Assembly: GCA_016946835.1 (NCBI GenBank)
Contig: JACVTC010000033.1
Coordinates: forward strand, 1,410,501-1,472,408
Length of the DNA: 61,908 nucleotides
Reading direction: 5' to 3'
From: Neocallimastix lanati (nom. inval.)
Taxonomy: Eukaryota; Neocallimastigomycota; Neocallimastigomycetes; Neocallimastigales; Neocallimastigaceae
Shown: positions 1-11,670 of the stretch, one piece after another
Position numbering within the stretch: position 1 is the first letter of the stretch
Layout: each line of letters starts with the position of its first letter
Notes under the pieces: generated by a model
What the model was told of the DNA's origin: nothing
Databases searched by the model: none
What the model saw: the letters and a program-made list of their open reading frames with translations, nothing else
Position numbers and translations under genes: made by a program

Positions 1-33
1 TTATAATATTCAAAGATAAATATAATGATTTTA

Positions 34-205
34 GTTAAATTATATAATAATTAATATTATATAGACATTATGCTTTATAAATTTTATTGTTGTAAATTAT
101 ATGTAATAACAAATATTTGAATAATGGGTTCTTCTTAAATAAATAATAATATAATAAATAATATATGTAAAATATATGAGCTAGTTTTAACAGATTAAGT
201 ATAAA
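34..205 (+). repeat. Copia 5' LTR remnant
   Basis: This block matches 2141-2275 and, more weakly, 2417-2540. Shared strings include 'agacattatgctttataaat' and 'taatgggttcttct'. The left limit is uncertain because the window starts close by. Confidence 0.6.
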
Positions 206-597
206 AGAGACTATTAAATAATTATTAAACTAATTAATTAATATTTAAATATAAAATTTGAAATAATTTATTTAATAAAAATAATATTTTAATGAAAATT
301 TATTTTTAAAATTACATCAAAAAAATAAAAATTCCCATAAAAATAAACTTCTGAAGCAAGTTCTACTTCATCTACCCCACAGCATCTTTAAGAAAATGAA
401 AATGAGGAAATCTCAAAAAAGATGATAATTCAAAAAATAGAAAATAAAAATTGTATAATAAAATCTGTTTTTAACCGTAAAGATTTTCGAATTAAACAAC
501 TCAAACTTTCTTAGAATAGTTTGAAGAATTAAGTAGACACCTAATTGCCTAAGATTATGATGAATATATTTAAATAAAGATTTCTTTTATAATGATA

Positions 598-1005
598 TGA
601 CAAGATATCCACAGCGAAAACGGTCGCACAGAATGGTTAAATCAAACTAATGACAGTTGCGTTAAAAATAATTACTAAATTCCTTTAAATTACCTTTAGA
701 ATTTTGGGATTTCGCTGCACTTTTGCCCCTATCACTTATATAATATTAACATATTAACTCTCATTCTGGTATTAATTATAAAATTCCAAATGAAGTTTTT
801 CTTTAAAAAAACCTCTTGATATTTCACATCTCAAAGTTTTTGGTTGTAACGCCTTTTTCTTTAATAATCATAAAAGCAAAAATTTTGAAAATAATTCTAA
901 ACCTGAATATTTTTAGGATATTCTCCTAATTCCTCTAATTACCGTGTATTAGATTTAAATACTAATTTTGTCGTTAATGTTAGGGTTGTATATTTCCTTG
1001 AAGAC
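598..1005 (+). pseudogene. Copia integrase C-terminal fragment (broken)
   Basis: In alternating frames the sequence gives ENGRTEWLNQT (the copia QNGRAERLNRT region), LPLEFWDFAALFAPITY, DISHLKVFGCNAFFFNNH and GYSPNSSNYRVLDLNTNF. These match the conserved integrase core and C-terminal module (LSHLRVFGC...GIFLGYS). Stops such as TGA where Gly is expected and several frame changes make it a pseudogene. Confidence 0.75.
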
Positions 1006-1084
1006 ATTCTTGATACTTTAGATACTTCATTTTGTTCTCCTATTTTTATTAATTCTATTTCCAATTATAAAATTAGAAAAAATA

Positions 1085-1450
1085 AAAATATTATAGATTC
1101 TAGATGGGTATTAACTATCAAGAATGATGGTACTTTTAAAGTTAGATTAGTGACCAAAAGTTATCAACAAAACAAATAAAAAAAAATTCGTTGATTCTTA
1201 TTCTCCAACTGTACAAGCCGATAGTTTAAGAATTACAATAGCTATTGCTGCAATACAAAAATGGAAAATGAAACAACTAGACATAAAAGTTGCATATTGA
1301 AATGAAGAATTTAAATGAAAAGATATATATATATATATGAATATCCCGCTTGGAGATGTTAACTACAATAAAAAATAAAGTATGGCTTTTAAATAAAGCT
1401 TTATATAGATTAAAAACTATCTGGAAGAATTTGGAATAAAGAAATTTTTT
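1085..1450 (+). pseudogene. Copia reverse transcriptase N-terminal fragment (broken)
   Basis: The segments SRWVLTIKNDGTFKVRLVTK, DSYSPTVQADSLRITIAIAA and WKMKQLDIKVAY match the start of copia RT (RWVFKIK..G..ARLVAKG; SPV...T.R..LA.A; QLDVKTAFLNG). NIPLGDVN and LNKALYRLK follow. The reading frame breaks after 'caacaaaacaaataaa', and the catalytic YVDD stretch is not recognisable. Confidence 0.8.
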
Positions 1451-1639
1451 CATTTTTAAAAAGTATTAATATGAAACAATATAAAACTGATAAATGTCTT
1501 TTTGGCTTATATAATAAAAATAAATAAATTAACTGCTCTATTATTAATATTATAAATAGATGATATTCAAGAATATATAAGATGAATAATACTTGAATCT
1601 TAAAATATCTATGTAGAAGAATTCAGAATCACGAAAGAA

Positions 1640-2135
1640 TAAATTTAGGAAAAATAGATGTAAATAAATATCAATCTCTTTTAGGCTTATTAATATATAT
1701 ATCAGTAAAATCTAGACCAGACATTGCTTATGCTGTTAATCAAGCATCAAGACACAATGAAAATCCAACATTAGTAAGTTATAAAGCTCTATTAATGATA
1801 TAACATTACTTAAAATCTATAAAGCATAAATCAATTCATTATAAAGGAAAAATTAAATTAATTGGTTATTCAGATGCAGATTATACAAATGATGAAGATA
1901 CAAGAAGATCTACAATTGGATACATATTTTTATTAATAGAAAACAACAAATTCAAAAGAATATTACTCTTTGTACTTCTGAAGCCGAATTTGTTAGTTTA
2001 ACATAACGTGCTAAATAAGGAATATGGTTAAAGAATCTATTCGAAGAAATTACTAATAAAAATTTTAAATATTTGTTTAATTTTATTGAGCCAGTAATTA
2101 AGAAAAAACATATCAAATAAAGTCATAATGAAGTG
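1640..2135 (+). pseudogene. Copia RNase H region (broken)
   Basis: YQSLLGLLIYISVKSRPDIA, IKLIGYSDADYTNDEDTRRS and GIWLKNLFEEIT correspond to the copia connection/RNase H region (GYSDADWAGD..TRRSTSGY; E..WL..LL). At several places TAA stands where Gln (CAA) is expected, for example in the stretch before GIWLKNLF. A polypurine tract 'aagtgggag' (2131-2139) precedes the 3' LTR remnant. Confidence 0.75.
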
Positions 2136-2140
2136 GGAGT

Positions 2141-2275
2141 ATTAAATTAAATAATAATTAAGATTATACCGACATTATGCTTTATAAATTTTATTGATAT
2201 AAATTGCATGTTAATAATAAATATTAGAGTAATGGGTTCTTCTAAAATTAATTAAATATAATAAATAATGTTAAT
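2141..2275 (+). repeat. Copia 3' LTR remnant
   Basis: This block follows the polypurine tract and repeats the 5' LTR remnant, including 'gacattatgctttataaatt' and 'taatgggttcttct'. It is interrupted at its end by a duplicated piece of the element's own 3' coding region. Confidence 0.6.
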
Positions 2276-2545
2276 TTATCAGAATGCACTAAACAAGGAA
2301 TATGGTTAAAGAATCTATTTGAAGAAATTACTAATAAAATTTTTAAATATTTGGTTAATTTTATTGAGTTAGTAATTAAGATAAAACATGTCAAATAAAG
2401 TCATAATTTAGGGGAATGTTACATTATATAATTATTAAGATTATATAGACATTAAGAATTATAATAAATATTTGAATAACTTCTAAAATAAATTAAATAT
2501 AATAAATAATATATCATAAAATAAATTTATCTGATTGTGCTACTT
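2260..2545 (+). repeat. Duplicated copia 3' end (RNase H tail, PPT and LTR start)
   Basis: 2268-2430 repeats about 2004-2145 (the GIWLKNLFEEIT region and the 'caaataaagtcataat' end). A second polypurine tract 'aggggaa' (2410-2416) and a second LTR start at 2417 follow. Here the Gln codon CAA is intact where the upstream copy has TAA, so this copy is less decayed at that position. Confidence 0.65.
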
Positions 2546-4030
2546 TTAACAATTTTAATATAATAAATTAATTTCATTTTGGATTATTGGTTAATTTTTT
2601 ATAATTTAAAAAAAAATTAACATAACCCTTAAGCTTAATAATAGTTTATTTTTATATAAAAAAAAGAATTTAAAAATAATTAAAAAAAAAAAAGTTGCCG
2701 TTTTTTTTTTTTTTTATTTTTTTATTTTATATATGAATATATTATTTATATTATTATTTTTTAAATATTATTATTATTATTATTATTATTATTTTATTTC
2801 TATTTCTATTTAAAATATGCTTTTATATAATAAATTTAAAGATTTCATTTTGAATTATTGGTGAATTTTTTTTTTTAATAATAAAAGATATTAATTATAT
2901 ATAATATTTTAATATTTTATAATAATGCTTAATAATTTATTTTTTATTTTTTTATCTTTTTACCCATTTTTTATTAGTTACCATTATTTTTTTTTAAATT
3001 TTTAAAATTATTATTCTTTAAAATTATTATAAAACTTATATATATATATATATAACTTCTTTTTTTATTAAAATAAAAAAAAAAATAAAAGTTTTTCATA
3101 TACTGAAAAAAAAAAAAAATAAAATAAAAATAAAAAAATATAATGAATCTTTGAGAAATTAATCTTTAATTATTTTTTTTAATTATTTTTTTATTTTTTT
3201 AAATTGAAAAATGAAGATACTTTTATTTAAGGAAGTTTTTATTTTATTTTTCTAAATTGAAAAATGTCTCGATCAAGCGGTTATAATTTAATATCAATTT
3301 TTATTATTCCATTATCATTGCTATTCAATTTCTTTCATTAATGAAAATTAAAGCACTTTTGGAATAAAATTAATGATAGATGAAAATATATTATTAAATA
3401 TTAAATTTATAAAATTGAAAATTAAATCTTTTATTATAATTATTTTTAATTATTTCTTTATAATTTATAACTGTATTATACTTTATATTAATACTTAATT
3501 GTTTTCTTTTATTTATATATATATATATATTTTTTTTTATTTGCAAAATATCTTTAATGAAAATTAAAAATATTTTGGAAAAAAAATAATTATAATATAA
3601 TACGTTAATGTAATATTTTAATGTATTATTAAAAAAATAATTAATTAATTAATAAATAACTAAAAATAAATAAATAAAAAACGGAAATCTTTTTTTTTTT
3701 AATAATGATTTTATTGTTTTATTAATTATTTTATCACAAATAATATAAAAAAAAATTGTTCATCAACATAATAAAATAAATATTTATATATAAAAATTAA
3801 TTTCTTTTTTAATAATTGATATTAAAAGAAAATTAAATATAATAAATTATTTAATTAATTTAATTTGATCCTGGAATATAGAAAGATAAATAAAAAAATA
3901 AATAATAAAAATAATAATAATAAATAATTATAATTATAATAATAATAATAAATAATAAATAATAATAAAAAGGATAATCAAAAGATTATTTATATTAAGT
4001 TTATAATATATATATATGTAAATAAAAAAA
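2546..4030. other. AT-rich spacer, no gene seen
   Basis: The stretch holds A/T homopolymers, short TTA runs (2768-2792) and AT dinucleotides. No reading frame with normal amino-acid composition and no RNA gene was found on either strand. Confidence 0.7.
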
Positions 4031-4040
4031 TATATAAAAG
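4031..4040 (+). promoter_or_regulatory. Candidate TATA box of repeat-protein gene 1
   Basis: 'tatataaaag' lies about 500 bp before the ATG. A matching 'tataaaaag' lies at the same relative place before the second paralogue (11662-11670). In DNA this AT-rich the match alone is weak, and the conserved relative position is the real argument. It would imply a leader of roughly 450 nt. Confidence 0.4.
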
Positions 4041-4249
4041 GATTGTAAAAATCTCAAATTTTTTTGTTTTTATCTCATTAATTAATATCATATAAAAGAA
4101 AAGAACATTATTTGAAAATATTAAATTTTTATATTTATTTTTAATTTTATATAAATAATATTATAAAAACAATATTATTAATAATAATAATTACTTTTAT
4201 TATTATTTAATATTTATTTATTTTTTTTATTTCTTTTAAAAAAAATTAT

Positions 4250-4330
4250 AGGAAGAAAAAATTTTACCGTATTATATATTTATTTAATCTTCATAAATAT
4301 ATAACTTTTTTTTTTCTTATAATTTTCTTT
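4250..4330 (+). promoter_or_regulatory. Leader block conserved with paralogue 2
   Basis: The order 'gaaaaaattttaccgtattatatattt', spacer, 'aatatataactttttttt' is repeated upstream of gene 2 at 11885-11965 with few changes. Both blocks sit 200-290 bp before the ATG. This much conservation in otherwise drifting AT spacer suggests a promoter or 5'UTR control element, or recent duplication. Confidence 0.5.
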
Positions 4331-4536
4331 TTTTGTATATAATATAATATAATATAATATATTCTATAAAGTTTAATTTTATTAAAATTTTAATTATTTA
4401 TCTTTATTTGTAAATATAGTATATTCAATATATATAATAATTAAAAAATTTTTATTAATTCAAAATCCTAAGAAAATTTAAAAATCTCTCTGAAACAAAA
4501 AATTTAATATTAGAAGAAAAAATAAAAAAAAAAAAA

Positions 4537-5901
4537 ATGAAGTTTTTAACTGTTACTGGTATCTTATCTGTTCTTCTTGTAGCTGTTAACGGTCGTCCTT
4601 GTTTCCCTGGTGAATTTGGTGGTGGTATGCCTGGTGGTGGTTTCCCAGGTGGCGGTTTCCCAGGCGGTGGTATGCCAGCTCCACCAAGTGGTGGTATGGG
4701 TTCAGGTGGTTGGCCAGGAGCTCCAGGTGGCGGTATGCCAGCTCCACCAGGTGGAGGTATGGGCTCAGGCGGTTGGCCAGGAGCTCCAGGTGGTGGTATG
4801 CCAGCTCCTCCAGCTCCTCCATCAGGTCCACCAAGTATTCCAGGAATTCCAGGTATTCCAGGAGGAGGTGATAAAGGAAATGGTGGCTTCCCAGGCATTC
4901 CAGGTATTCCAGGTATTCCAGGTATGCCAGGTGGTGGTGACAAGGGTAATGGTGGCTTCCCAGGTATTCCAGGTATTCCAGGTATTCCAGATATTCCAGG
5001 TATTCCATCCACTCCTCCATCACCTCCATCACCACCTTCTCCACCTTCACCACCTTCTCCTCCAGAAGTTCCATCACCTCCATCACCTCCATCACCACCT
5101 TCACCACCTTCACCACCTTCTCCTCCAGAAGTTCCATCACCTCCATCACCTCCATCACCACCTTCACCACCTTCTCCTCCAGAAGTTCCATCACCTCCAT
5201 CACCTCCATCACCACCTTCACCACCTTCACCACCTTCTCCTCCAGAAGTTCCATCACCTCCATCTCCACCAAGTGGTGATAATGGTAATGGTCATGATGA
5301 AGAATGTGGTCCAACTTCACCAAATGGTCCTTGTCAACCTCCAGATACTCCACCATCTCCACCTTCTCCACCAAGTGGTGGTAACGGTAATGGTGAAGAA
5401 GAAGAATGTGGTCCAACTTCACCAAATGGTCCATGTGAACCAGAATCACCACCATCACCACCTTCTCCACCAAGTGGTGGTAACGGTAATGGTGAAGAAG
5501 AAGAATGTGGTCCAACTTCACCAAATGGTCCATGTGAACCAGAATCTCCACCTTCTCCACCAAGTGGTGGTAATGGTAATGGTGAAGAAGAAGAATGTGG
5601 TCCAACTTCACCAAATGGTCCATGTAATCCAGAACCACCATGCGATCCAAAGGAAGATCCATCCTGTGCTCCAGTACCACCATCTTGTGATCCAAAGACT
5701 GATCCAGGTTGTGGTCCATCCAATGATCCACCATCTAATGATCCACCATCTTGTGATCCAAGTTCTGATCCAAACTGTGGAGGAGGTGATCCATACGATG
5801 ATCCAGAAGATCCACCACAATATTCAGATGATGAACAAGTTGAAAATGGTGACAGCCCATACAATGAAGATGATGCTAATAATTTCTCAGATAATGAATA
5901 A
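4537..5901 (+). CDS. Secreted collagen/extensin-like Cys-loop protein 1
   Basis: 454 aa, intronless. A signal peptide (residues 1-19, hydrophobic core TGILSVLLVAV, end VNG) is followed by PCFPGEFGGG with Cys22, Gly-rich MPGGG/FPGGG/WPGAPGGG repeats (26-95), IPG triplets (101-157), SPP repeats broken by EVP (159-247), four CGPTSPNGPC loops (Cys pairs 257/266, 291/300, 324/333, 354/363), three CDPxxDPxC loops (369/377, 384/392, 406/414) and an acidic tail. IPG triplets fit the collagen Gly-X-Y rule loosely and also resemble elastin-like repeats. (SPP)n is extensin-like. I infer an extracellular structural or wall protein with disulfide-closed hairpins. The ATG sits in an A-run typical of highly expressed genes here. 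Paralogues lie at 12128 and 20546. No catalytic domain is visible. Confidence 0.9.
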   Translation: MKFLTVTGILSVLLVAVNGRPCFPGEFGGGMPGGGFPGGGFPGGGMPAPPSGGMGSGGWPGAPGGGMPAPPGGGMGSGGWPGAPGGGMPAPPAPPSGPPSIPGIPGIPGGGDKGNGGFPGIPGIPGIPGMPGGGDKGNGGFPGIPGIPGIPDIPGIPSTPPSPPSPPSPPSPPSPPEVPSPPSPPSPPSPPSPPSPPEVPSPPSPPSPPSPPSPPEVPSPPSPPSPPSPPSPPSPPEVPSPPSPPSGDNGNGHDEECGPTSPNGPCQPPDTPPSPPSPPSGGNGNGEEEECGPTSPNGPCEPESPPSPPSPPSGGNGNGEEEECGPTSPNGPCEPESPPSPPSGGNGNGEEEECGPTSPNGPCNPEPPCDPKEDPSCAPVPPSCDPKTDPGCGPSNDPPSNDPPSCDPSSDPNCGGGDPYDDPEDPPQYSDDEQVENGDSPYNEDDANNFSDNE

Positions 5902-6415
5902 ATCTAATAAATCTAATAAATATCGTCTCATGAATAAAAATTTTTTGTAATAAATTTGTTTATTAAATATAATATGTAGAGAAAAAAATAAAATTTTTTT
6001 AAATTAATTAAATTCGTTTTAAAGATAATTAATTAAAAAAAAAATGTTGTAAATTATATTGTTTATTTATTCCCATAAATTTCTGTTTTATTTTATTAAA
6101 ATTTTTAAATTTTTTGTAAACATAATAATATAATATAATATAAAAAATTTTTTTATCATCATAAAATCCATTTATAATAATTTCATTTCATTAAAAATAA
6201 AATTTTTTATTTATTATTATAACTAAATAAATAATTAACATAAAATTCTCTAATAAAATAATATTTAAAAAATTACATAAATATATATATAAACTGGTTC
6301 ATTTTATTTATATTTGGTATATGAAAAATATTTAAAAACCTTATTTTAAAAAAACAAAAGTTAGTTTAAAAAAAATGTGATCTATTTTTTATAGTATAAT
6401 ATTTCTTTTATTATT
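5902..6415. other. 3' flank of gene 1
   Basis: The stop is followed at once by further in-frame TAA codons (atc taa taa atc taa taa), then AT-rich sequence with poly(A)-signal-like AATAAA motifs. No gene was seen. Confidence 0.5.
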
Positions 6416-6820
6416 AATTTTACTCAAAAGTATCCTCAATTATAAATTATAGAGAAATAAGTAAAACAAAAACATTATTAATAATTTAATTTTTATATTT
6501 AGTATCTTAAAATAATATTCCATTTATCATAAATTTTTTTCAAACATAGGTCTATTTTTTTAATGAAATATTTTATTTATTATAAAATTTACTATTATGT
6601 ATCCTCAATTATAGAGAAATAGGTAAAATATAATTAATAATTAATATTCATATTTATTAGGCTATATTTTCTTAATGATATACTTAATAAAATTTTTGAT
6701 TTATCATAACCATAATTCCAAAATAACTTTATTTTTTTATTTATAGTAAAAATTAAAAAAATATTAATGATAAAATAATAATTAATTAAAAGTCATACCT
6801 TCTATATGGACATGATTTTT

Positions 6821-6859
<39 letters not shown>

Positions 6860-7850
6860 TATTGAAGAAAAAAGAAATATCAAAAAAAATTAAGATATCC
6901 TCAATTATAAATTATAGAGAAATAAATAAAAAAGTAATTTATAATTTAATTTTCATATTCATAAAGTTATATTTTCTTAATGATATATTTCATTTATCAT
7001 TAGTTTTATTCCAAAATAGCTTTAATCTTTCATTATTAGGAAAAATTAAAAAAAATGATAATAATGAAATAATAATTAATTTTAAATTATATAGGTTGAA
7101 TGGACCTTTTTTTTTGTATTAAAAAAAAATAAATATCAAAATAATAAAGTATCCTTAATTATAAATTATAGAGATAGAGAAGCAATTAAAAAAAAAATTA
7201 ATAATTTAATTTTCATATTCATAAAATTATATTTTCTTAATAATATTTTTCATTTCTTATTAATTTTATTCCAATATAGCTTGAATTTTTCTTTAATAAA
7301 AAAAGAAATTAAAAAAAAAAAGAAAGTAATAAATTATTAAAAATTAATATTAATTTATAATATTAACATATTTTTTGTATTAAAGAAAAGAATAACATCA
7401 TAAAAAATTAAAGTATCCTCAATTATAAATTATAGCGAAATATTTATAATTTAATTTTCATATTTATAAAGTTATATTTTCTTAATAATATATTTCATTT
7501 CTCATTAATGTTGTTCCAAAATAGTTTTAATTTTTCATTAATAGGAAAAATTAAAAAAAAATGATAATAATGAAATAATAATTAATTTTAAATTATATAG
7601 GTTGAATGGTCATTTTTTTTATTAAAGAAAAATAAATAAATATCAAAAAAAAAAAATTATAGTTTTCTTAATTATAAATTAGAGAGAAAATAATTAAAAA
7701 AAGAAATAATTAATGAATTAATTTTCATATTCATAAAATATATTTTTCATGATATATTTCATTTTTCATTAGTTTTATTCTGTAATAGCTTTATTTTTCA
7801 TTAATAAAAGAAATTTGAAAAAAAAGATAATGTTAATAATAATAAAAATA
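6416..7850. repeat. Satellite-like tandem array, ~250-295 bp units
   Basis: The string 'tatcctcaattataaattatagag' or a variant recurs at about 6431, 6600 (short unit), 6895, 7150, 7414 and 7664. Each unit continues with 'ttaattttcatattcataaa', 'ttatattttcttaatgatat', 'catttatcattagttttatt' and a poly-T or 'gtattaaagaaaa' junction. Copy-to-copy identity is visibly high in the middle four units. No conserved reading frame spans the units. Confidence 0.85.
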
Positions 7851-8721
7851 TAAAATAAAATAATAACAATTATAATATTATTATAACGGTTGTATTGACA
7901 TAATTTTATGTTATGTGAATATATTCTTTAAATGATATTAATTAATTTTTATTAAAAGTAACTTTTATGGATTCAAAAATTTTTAAATTGTCATTATTTT
8001 CTTTAAATGGTATCATATCCATTCATTTTTTTCATTTTTTTTTTTTATTTTTATTTCAAAGAATTATCATAAAATAAGAAAAAAATAAAAATAAATAATA
8101 TAAAATAAAATAAAAAAAAAAAAAATAAAAATAAAAATAAATAAAATAAATAATTTAATAATAATTTAATAATTTAATAATGATTTAATAATATTTAATA
8201 ATGATTTAATAATAATTTAATAATAATTTTTATCCTAATAATATGGAAATAATTAATGAGAATAATTCTATTTTTTTTTTATAATGTTTTTGCGGTCTAT
8301 AGAAGATAAAATGGATATATATTAAAATTAAATTAATACCGTCTAAATTTGATTTTTTTTTTTTTTTTTTTTTTTATTAGTACAATGATTGAGAAGAAAA
8401 AAAAGAATATATATATATATATATATATTATTTTTTGCATGTTATAATAAAAGAATTAATAATTTATAATAATAATAATAATATATATATTTATAAAACT
8501 AATTAAAACTAATTAAAAATAATTAATATTAAAATATTAAAAAATAAAAAGAATTATACTGTTTCTACGGACACTCTCATATATTGATGTTATAATTAAT
8601 ATTAAAAATTATACTGTTAATATGGATAAAACATGTTTTATAGAATATATTAAATATTAAGTAATTATTATTTATTATTATTTATTATTTATTATTTAGT
8701 ATTAATTATAAATCATTATTG

Positions 8722-8752
<31 letters not shown>

Positions 8753-9340
8753 GTATTATTCATTATTCATTATTATTTATTCATTATTTATTCTTTAATT
8801 ACTATTATTTGTTATTTCGTAGATAGAGAGATAGGTAAATAGCATATAGTTGAGAATAAAAAAAGAATTGATAATAATGATTTTTAACTGCTATTTAGGA
8901 TGATCATATTTTTAATAAAGCATATCCTTTAAATAGAATAAATTGTTTTTATTCCAAACAGTAGCAAGTTTAATACTAAAATTCTATTATTTTATTTATT
9001 AAACTATTTTTTAATAAAAAAAATAAAATAAAAAAAAAAAAAATGAAAAAAAAAATATAAAAAAAAACCTTTTAAGAGTTATTAATTAATTTTTATTTTT
9101 ATTTTTATTTTTATTATATTATATTTTAGAATAATCAGTAAAAAGAAATACAAATAATTAAGAGTATTATTATTATTTAATTCAATTATTAAAAGAAATA
9201 TTAAAAGTATTAGTATATCTTTAATTTGTTTAAATACCAGCAATAAATAATATTTTATTTAGACAGAAGCATTAATAAAAAGTATAAATATAAATAATAA
9301 ATAATAATATAAAGTGAATAAATAAATAACTTTTACTTTT
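7851..9340. other. AT-rich spacer with short simple repeats
   Basis: Contains 'taataatttaataatgattt' repeats (8150-8235), a T-run (8351-8375), an AT run (8409-8429) and TTA/ATTATTT repeats (8665-8815). No gene or RNA was recognised. Confidence 0.6.
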
Positions 9341-9740
9341 ATATAATAAATAATTAAATAATTAAATAATAAATAATAAATAATAAATAATTGAATAATA
9401 GATAATAAATAATTAAATAATAATAATAAATAATAAATAATAAATAATAAATAATAAATAATAAATAATAAATAATAAATAAATAATAAATAATAAATGA
9501 ATAAATGAATAAATAATAATAAATAATAAATAATAAATAAATAATAAATAATAAATAATAAATAATTAAATAATAAATAATAAATAATAAATAATAAATA
9601 ATAAATAATAAATAATAAATAATAAATAATAAATAATAAATAATAAATAATAAATAATAAATTATAAATAATAAATAATAAATAATAAATAATAAATAAT
9701 AAATAATTGAATAATAATAATAATAAATAATAAATAATAT
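9341..9740. repeat. AATAAAT (7 bp) array
   Basis: About 400 bp is built almost wholly of 'aataaat' with occasional 'aattaaa' and 'gaataaat' variants. It gives long meaningless Tyr/Leu/Ile reading frames on the minus strand. Confidence 0.9.
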
Positions 9741-10020
9741 ATTATTTAATATTATATAATAAATTTTATAATAGATCATAATAATAAACATTAATTATCA
9801 TAATTTAACCAACATTAAAATAATAATTAATAATATTCCATTGAAATATCCAAATATATCCTTTTTTAGTATATTATATAATTGAAATTGACAAAACGGC
9901 ATTAATAAATTATTAAAAATTAAAAATAGAAAAAAAAATTTTTTTTTAATTTAAAATAGAAAAAACTTTCGGTCAGTTTAATTTATAAATTATCTGTAAA
10001 AAAAAAAAAGAAAATTAAAA

Positions 10021-10089
<69 letters not shown>

Positions 10090-10440
10090 AATTAATTAAT
10101 TAATTAAATGGAAAATACAGCAAAAATAAAAAAAATAAATTTTATACATATTTAATATATAATTGTATAATAATATTTAATAGATATAGCGGTAAGTCAA
10201 AAAAGGAAAAAAAAAAAGAAAAAAAAAGAAAAATTTAGAGTAAAGTTTTTAAGCAATTAATAAAAAATTTTTTATTTTTCCTTTTTTTTTTTTTTTTTTT
10301 TAATATTATCCCAGAAAATTACAAATAAATATATTAATCTAACGGTAGAAGTTGTTTGCCGTCACAATTTTTTTATAATTTATTATGGAAATTTATATAT
10401 ACAAAAGTGCATGAGGTTATACTCATTAATATTAAATAAT
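9741..10440. repeat. Spacer with AAAT tetranucleotide run
   Basis: A pure AAAT microsatellite at about 10019-10088 is followed by AATT repeats. The rest is AT-rich with no gene seen. Confidence 0.7.
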
Positions 10441-10622
10441 ATATAATTAATAGTAAATAATAAGTAAAATAATAAATAATAAATAATTCAATAATAAATA
10501 ATAATAAATAAATAAATAATAAATAAATAATAAATAAATATATAATAAATAAATATATAATAAATAAATATATAATAAATAAATAATAAATAAATAATAA
10601 ATAATAAATAAATAATAAATAA

Positions 10623-10655
<33 letters not shown>

Positions 10656-10790
10656 AATTAATTAATAAATAAATAATAAATAAATAAATAATAAATAGTA
10701 AATAATAAATAATAAATAATTGAATAATTAATTGAATAATAAATTATTGAATAATAAATTATTGAATAATAAATAATAATAAAAATTAAT
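10441..10790. repeat. AATAAATA/AAAT mixed array
   Basis: Dense 'aataaataaat', 'aatatataataaat' and 'aataaattattg' units run without a break. This is simple-sequence DNA without coding content. Confidence 0.85.
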
Positions 10791-11660
10791 AAAAATATAA
10801 TTATTTAAAAAAATATATAAAAATTTGTTAATAGTAATTATATTAAATAATATAAAATTAAATTAAATAGAAAATAAAAAAATAGATGCTTTAGCCAATT
10901 AAAAAAAGACTTATATTTAAAATATATGATAGAACAAATTTTATTTTTTATTATTATTATGTTTATATTAAAAAATTAGTACATATGGGAATGTTTAGAT
11001 TATATAAAAAAATCTTTTTTTGTTTTTTATTTTTATTATTATTATTTCATATATTCTAACAATTCTGTCCAATTTATTCTATTTTGTGACTTGTGACACA
11101 ATCAACTGGTTATTCATCTTTTTCAATAATTTAAAGTTAATTAAGTTAATGTCAACAAAATAGTACAAAACTTTATTAATTATAAAATTTTAAATTATTA
11201 ACAAAGTTTAATAATTTTGTATATTAAAGATTCATAACTTTTTTTTTTTTTTTTTAAATTATAAATTAGTGATATAATTAAATTTCTTTTTATATATTTC
11301 TCAATAAAGTGTAAAAGCTACATTGTTTAAATTGAATGAATAAGACCGTCCTTATTCATAAAATAATATAAAATAAATAAATTCTATTTGTTAATAAATA
11401 AATTAATTACTTTTAATTAATTAATTACTTTTAGTTAATTAATTACTTTTTTTTTAAATAATTTAATTTTTAATCTATTTTTTTTTTTTTTTATTGTATT
11501 TGTATATGGAAAGATAATGTATAATAGGATTATTTAAAATACAATATAAATTATAGTTATATATAATAAATAATTGAATAATAAATAATGAACTATAATA
11601 TTAATAATAATATGAATAATGATATTATTTAATATTAATTAAATTGGAAAAAAAAAAAGA
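10791..11660. other. AT-rich spacer
   Basis: Includes a short 'ttaattaattacttttagttaattaattacttt' repeat near 11400-11450. A few less AT-rich pieces (11060-11110, 11300-11350) show no protein similarity I can name. Confidence 0.5.
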
Positions 11661-11661
11661 G

Positions 11662-11670
11662 TATAAAAAG
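11662..11670 (+). promoter_or_regulatory. Candidate TATA box of repeat-protein gene 2
   Basis: 'tataaaaag' lies about 460 bp before the ATG, at the same relative place as in gene 1. Confidence 0.4.

Larger units (their letters stand above)
34..2545 (+). mobile_element. Decayed Ty1/copia LTR retrotransposon
   Basis: The segment starts and ends with related AT-rich blocks containing 'agacattatgctttataaat' (near 62 and 2170), read as 5' and 3' LTR remnants. Between them, in scattered frames, lie copia integrase, reverse transcriptase and RNase H pieces in the canonical Ty1/copia order. The internal part is only about 2 kb, so gag, protease and much of integrase are missing. Every domain carries stops and frame changes. 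The element is certainly inactive. Confidence 0.8.

Noticed and set aside
1640-2135. TAA read as Gln (alternative genetic code)
   Set aside because: TAA is the terminator of the intact genes (for example RPT6 and the repeat proteins), so the in-frame TAA codons in the copia remnant are decay.
4586-5950. Long alternative-frame and minus-strand ORFs over the first repeat gene (similar ones over 12128-13300 and 20546-22597)
   Set aside because: They arise because repeated Pro/Gly/Glu codons lack stops in other frames. They have no signal peptide or sensible composition and are shadows of the true frame.
6862-7122. 86-codon ORF in the satellite region
   Set aside because: It starts in a poly-T/poly-A junction and is not kept open in the other satellite units, so it is not a gene.
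9341-9740. AATAAAT array as a telomere or centromere
   Set aside because: The unit is not a known fungal telomere repeat and similar arrays are scattered all over the window.
9354-9791. 145-codon Tyr/Leu/Ile-rich ORF on the minus strand
   Set aside because: Pure translation of an AATAAAT array.
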